Assembly (NCBI GenBank): GCA_015680685.1
Contig: MNCI01029653.1
Span: 196,868-229,161 of the forward strand
Origin: Gnetum montanum
Taxonomy: Eukaryota; Streptophyta; Gnetopsida; Gnetales; Gnetaceae
Direction: 5' to 3'
Length of the DNA stretch: 32,294 bases
The notes beneath the pieces were generated by a model that did no database searches, had not been told where the DNA came from, and saw only the letters and a list, made by a program, of their open reading frames with translations. Within the stretch, counting starts at the first letter, position 1, and every line of letters starts with the position of its first letter. A program made the translations under genes and the position numbers. Below, in pieces: positions 30,690 to 32,294 of this stretch.

Positions 30690-31680
30690 AACCTTTACAA
30701 GGTTTGCGCTAATGACCTAGTTCGATGGTGTGTTCCCGATGATCATTAATTATGTGTTCTCCAAGATGCACATGAGGGCCCTTGTGGGGGCCATTATGCT
30801 GGAAGATGAACAACCATTAATATCCTAATGGCAAGGTATTACTAGCCTACATGTTTTAGGGAAGCCCATTACTTTGTTCACTCTCGTGATCGCTATCAAT
30901 GTGATGGTGGGATAATCACTCATATGGAGGGGTCTCAACAGTGGATCCAACCATTGGATCCCTTCAACATTTGGGCATCAATTTCATGGGGCCCATTACT
31001 CTCATGTCCAATGGGAAGGCATATATAATTGTAATTGTTAACTACTACACAAAATGGGTAGAAGTTACGGGTGTCACCAACTACACATCCTCTATGGTGG
31101 CCTAATTTGTACAAAAACATGTTGTAAATAGGTTTGGTGTGCCACGTGCACTTATTTTTGACAATGGATCTCATTTTACAGGCATTACTTTTTAGAAGCT
31201 CATGCAATGCTTGGGGGTTGAACATAAATTAACAACTTGATACCATTTCCAAGCCAATGGTCAAGCAAAGATCACTAATCGGGAGATAACAAAAATACTA
31301 ACAAGAACTGTTATTAAATATAGGAGGGATTGGAGCTCCAAACTCAATGATGCCCTTTGGCCCTATCATTCCACACAGAAACTTCCTATTGGCTACTCTC
31401 CCTATGAGCTCATGTACAAAAAATTACCAACACTTCCTATCCAAACAAAACTTTGTATACTTTCAACATCCTATGACCTTAGCTTAGACTTGAACCTAGC
31501 ATAGAAAGAACAATTAATGAATCTCAACTTACTAGATAAGAACTGATTAGTATCCTTGTCATCCAATGAAGTGCACAAGACCTATAACAAGCAAAGGTAT
31601 GACCTTAGGATTAGGAAGGTGAAATTTCAACCAAGAGATAAGGTTTTACACTAGAATCCCATGCATGTGCCATAATGAAC
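30690..31680 (+). pseudogene. Element C integrase with lost catalytic residues
   Basis: The zinc-binding part reads HEGPCGGHYAG and SRDRYQCDGG (30765-30910). The first Cys of the normal C-X2-C is Tyr. The core is in another frame: LGINFMGPI (first Asp replaced by Asn, 30980-30982), YYTKWVEV, IFDNGSHFTG (second Asp kept, 31160-31162) and the Glu position, which is Lys (AAG 31268-31270) in [10 protein letters not shown]. The spacing of 35 residues fits D-D-35-E. The tail [31 protein letters not shown] is Athila-like. Two of three catalytic residues are lost and stops are present, so it is inactive. Confidence 0.88.
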
Positions 31681-32253
31681 TAAGTTCTAAGCTCATGTTG
31701 TTGGCTTCTCTGACTCCCTATGCACCTAAATTTCATGTGAAAAATCTTTCTTTTTCCTTCATTTTCTAATGGTATAAAATTTTGTCCAATTGTTGCGTCA
31801 ACGCGACCTCATCAATGCAGCACAAAAAGTTTATATATACCACGAACACTTAGCCAATTTTTTGCCATTTGCTTTCAAATAAGAAAGGAGGTTTTGTTGT
31901 TTTCAGAGCACATAACTTTCACATTGCTTCTCTGATTAACCTTGTTCTTCATTCCTGTAGCTATTGAAGATGAGCTTCATGTCATGGGGGCCACAAACCT
32001 CAAGTTTTTGATAGAAATTTTTTGAAATTTTTCTAACTCCAACAAGGTTTAACTAATACAATACCATTAAAATCACTAACTCATGAGAGTTAAACCTTTC
32101 CAACAAACTCTAATAGTTATCTAATTAAAATAATCAATCTATCATAATCACAACTTATCCTAAGTGTAATTGATCAAAGGAGACAAGGTATCAAATTATC
32201 TAATTACACATCAAACACTAATCTTTGGCTATGTTGTGATTGTAAATGGCACT
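31681..32253 (+). other. 3' noncoding region of element C
   Basis: Includes CATGTCATGGGGGCC (about 31977-31991) and the following AAATTTTTTGAAATTTTTCTAAC-like stretch, which matches the element D block at 15520-15640 read on the minus strand. A purine tract AAGAAAGGAGG lies near 31881-31891. No envelope-like gene and no 3' LTR were seen before copy E begins. Confidence 0.55.
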
Positions 32254-32294
32254 TGATGAGTGGCGAGGTACCCCTACACTCAACCATATGAATA
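32254..32294 (-). repeat. Edge of a D-type LTR (copy E), running off the window
   Basis: TGATGAGTGGCGAGGTACCC and the following CTACACTCAACCAT match the left end of the 3' LTR of element D (14103 onward) almost base for base. In the minus-strand reading this is the last part of an LTR. The rest lies to the right of the window. Confidence 0.88.

Larger units (their letters stand above)
24737..32253 (+). mobile_element. Athila-like Ty3/gypsy element C, gag-pol, degenerate
   Basis: Plus-strand element with LTR (about 24737-25543), primer site (25544-25563), gag, protease, RT, RNase H and integrase in the Ty3/gypsy order, and a 3' noncoding block matching element D. Its own 3' LTR is not in the window: the next LTR-like sequence, at 32254, is in the opposite orientation and belongs to copy E. 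Stops and frameshifts lie throughout. The right border is taken as the start of E. Confidence 0.85.

Noticed and set aside
31681-32253. Possible envelope-like gene of an Athila element
   Set aside because: No open frame with a signal or membrane segment was found after integrase in C, nor in the matching part of D.

Overview
The window reads as nuclear DNA of a seed plant with a large, repeat-rich genome. The evidence is a spliced nuclear gene for a thylakoid-lumen PsbP-domain protein, Athila-like Ty3/gypsy LTR elements whose primer-binding sites fit plant tRNA-Asp, and a plant-type L1 LINE with a zf-RVT tail. The heavy decay and dense nesting would suit a gymnosperm-like genome, but the species cannot be named from sequence. 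Nothing bacterial, organellar or viral was recognised.

Layout. 1-382: minus-strand LTR (copy F) cut by the window edge. About 1560-2460: dead RTE-clade reverse transcriptase, minus strand. 3268-6493, minus strand: the only host gene I can support, a nine-exon PsbP-domain gene with GT-AG introns and compatible phases throughout. Its exons are too short to show up as long ORFs. 6494-8694: AT-rich spacer with several tRNA-like short repeats and a fragment of a second kind of LINE tail. 8713-13560: L1-type LINE, minus strand, 5' complete and bounded by an 18-bp target-site duplication, but without its RT core. 13624-14102 plus 21113-21482: one old LTR (copy A, plus) split by element D (14103-21112, minus), a gag-protease element with both LTRs. 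22380-24700: LTR, primer site and gag start of element B (plus), apparently cut by element C. 24737-32253: element C (plus), with LTR, primer site, gag, protease, RT, RNase H and integrase, all dead. 32254-32294: the edge of another D-type LTR (copy E, minus).

How the parts relate. A, B, C, D, E and F look like subfamilies of one Athila-like group. They share the LTR end CTCATCA, a tRNA-Asp-type primer site, a TATA box placed close to the U3 start where the LTR start is known, and homologous gag. The D-type copies carry 20-bp GATATC...GATATC palindromes in U3. These palindromes, the RT-less but TSD-flanked LINE ending in oligo(C), the doubled promoter in LTR B and the tRNA-like short repeat are the most useful leads. 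I found no convincing new defence system, gene cluster or CRISPR-like array.

Caveats. Bases 15900-16654 are an assembly gap inside element D, and 25268 is a single N. Splice sites, element ends and family names come from reading the sequence by eye and from memory of the families, not from searches.
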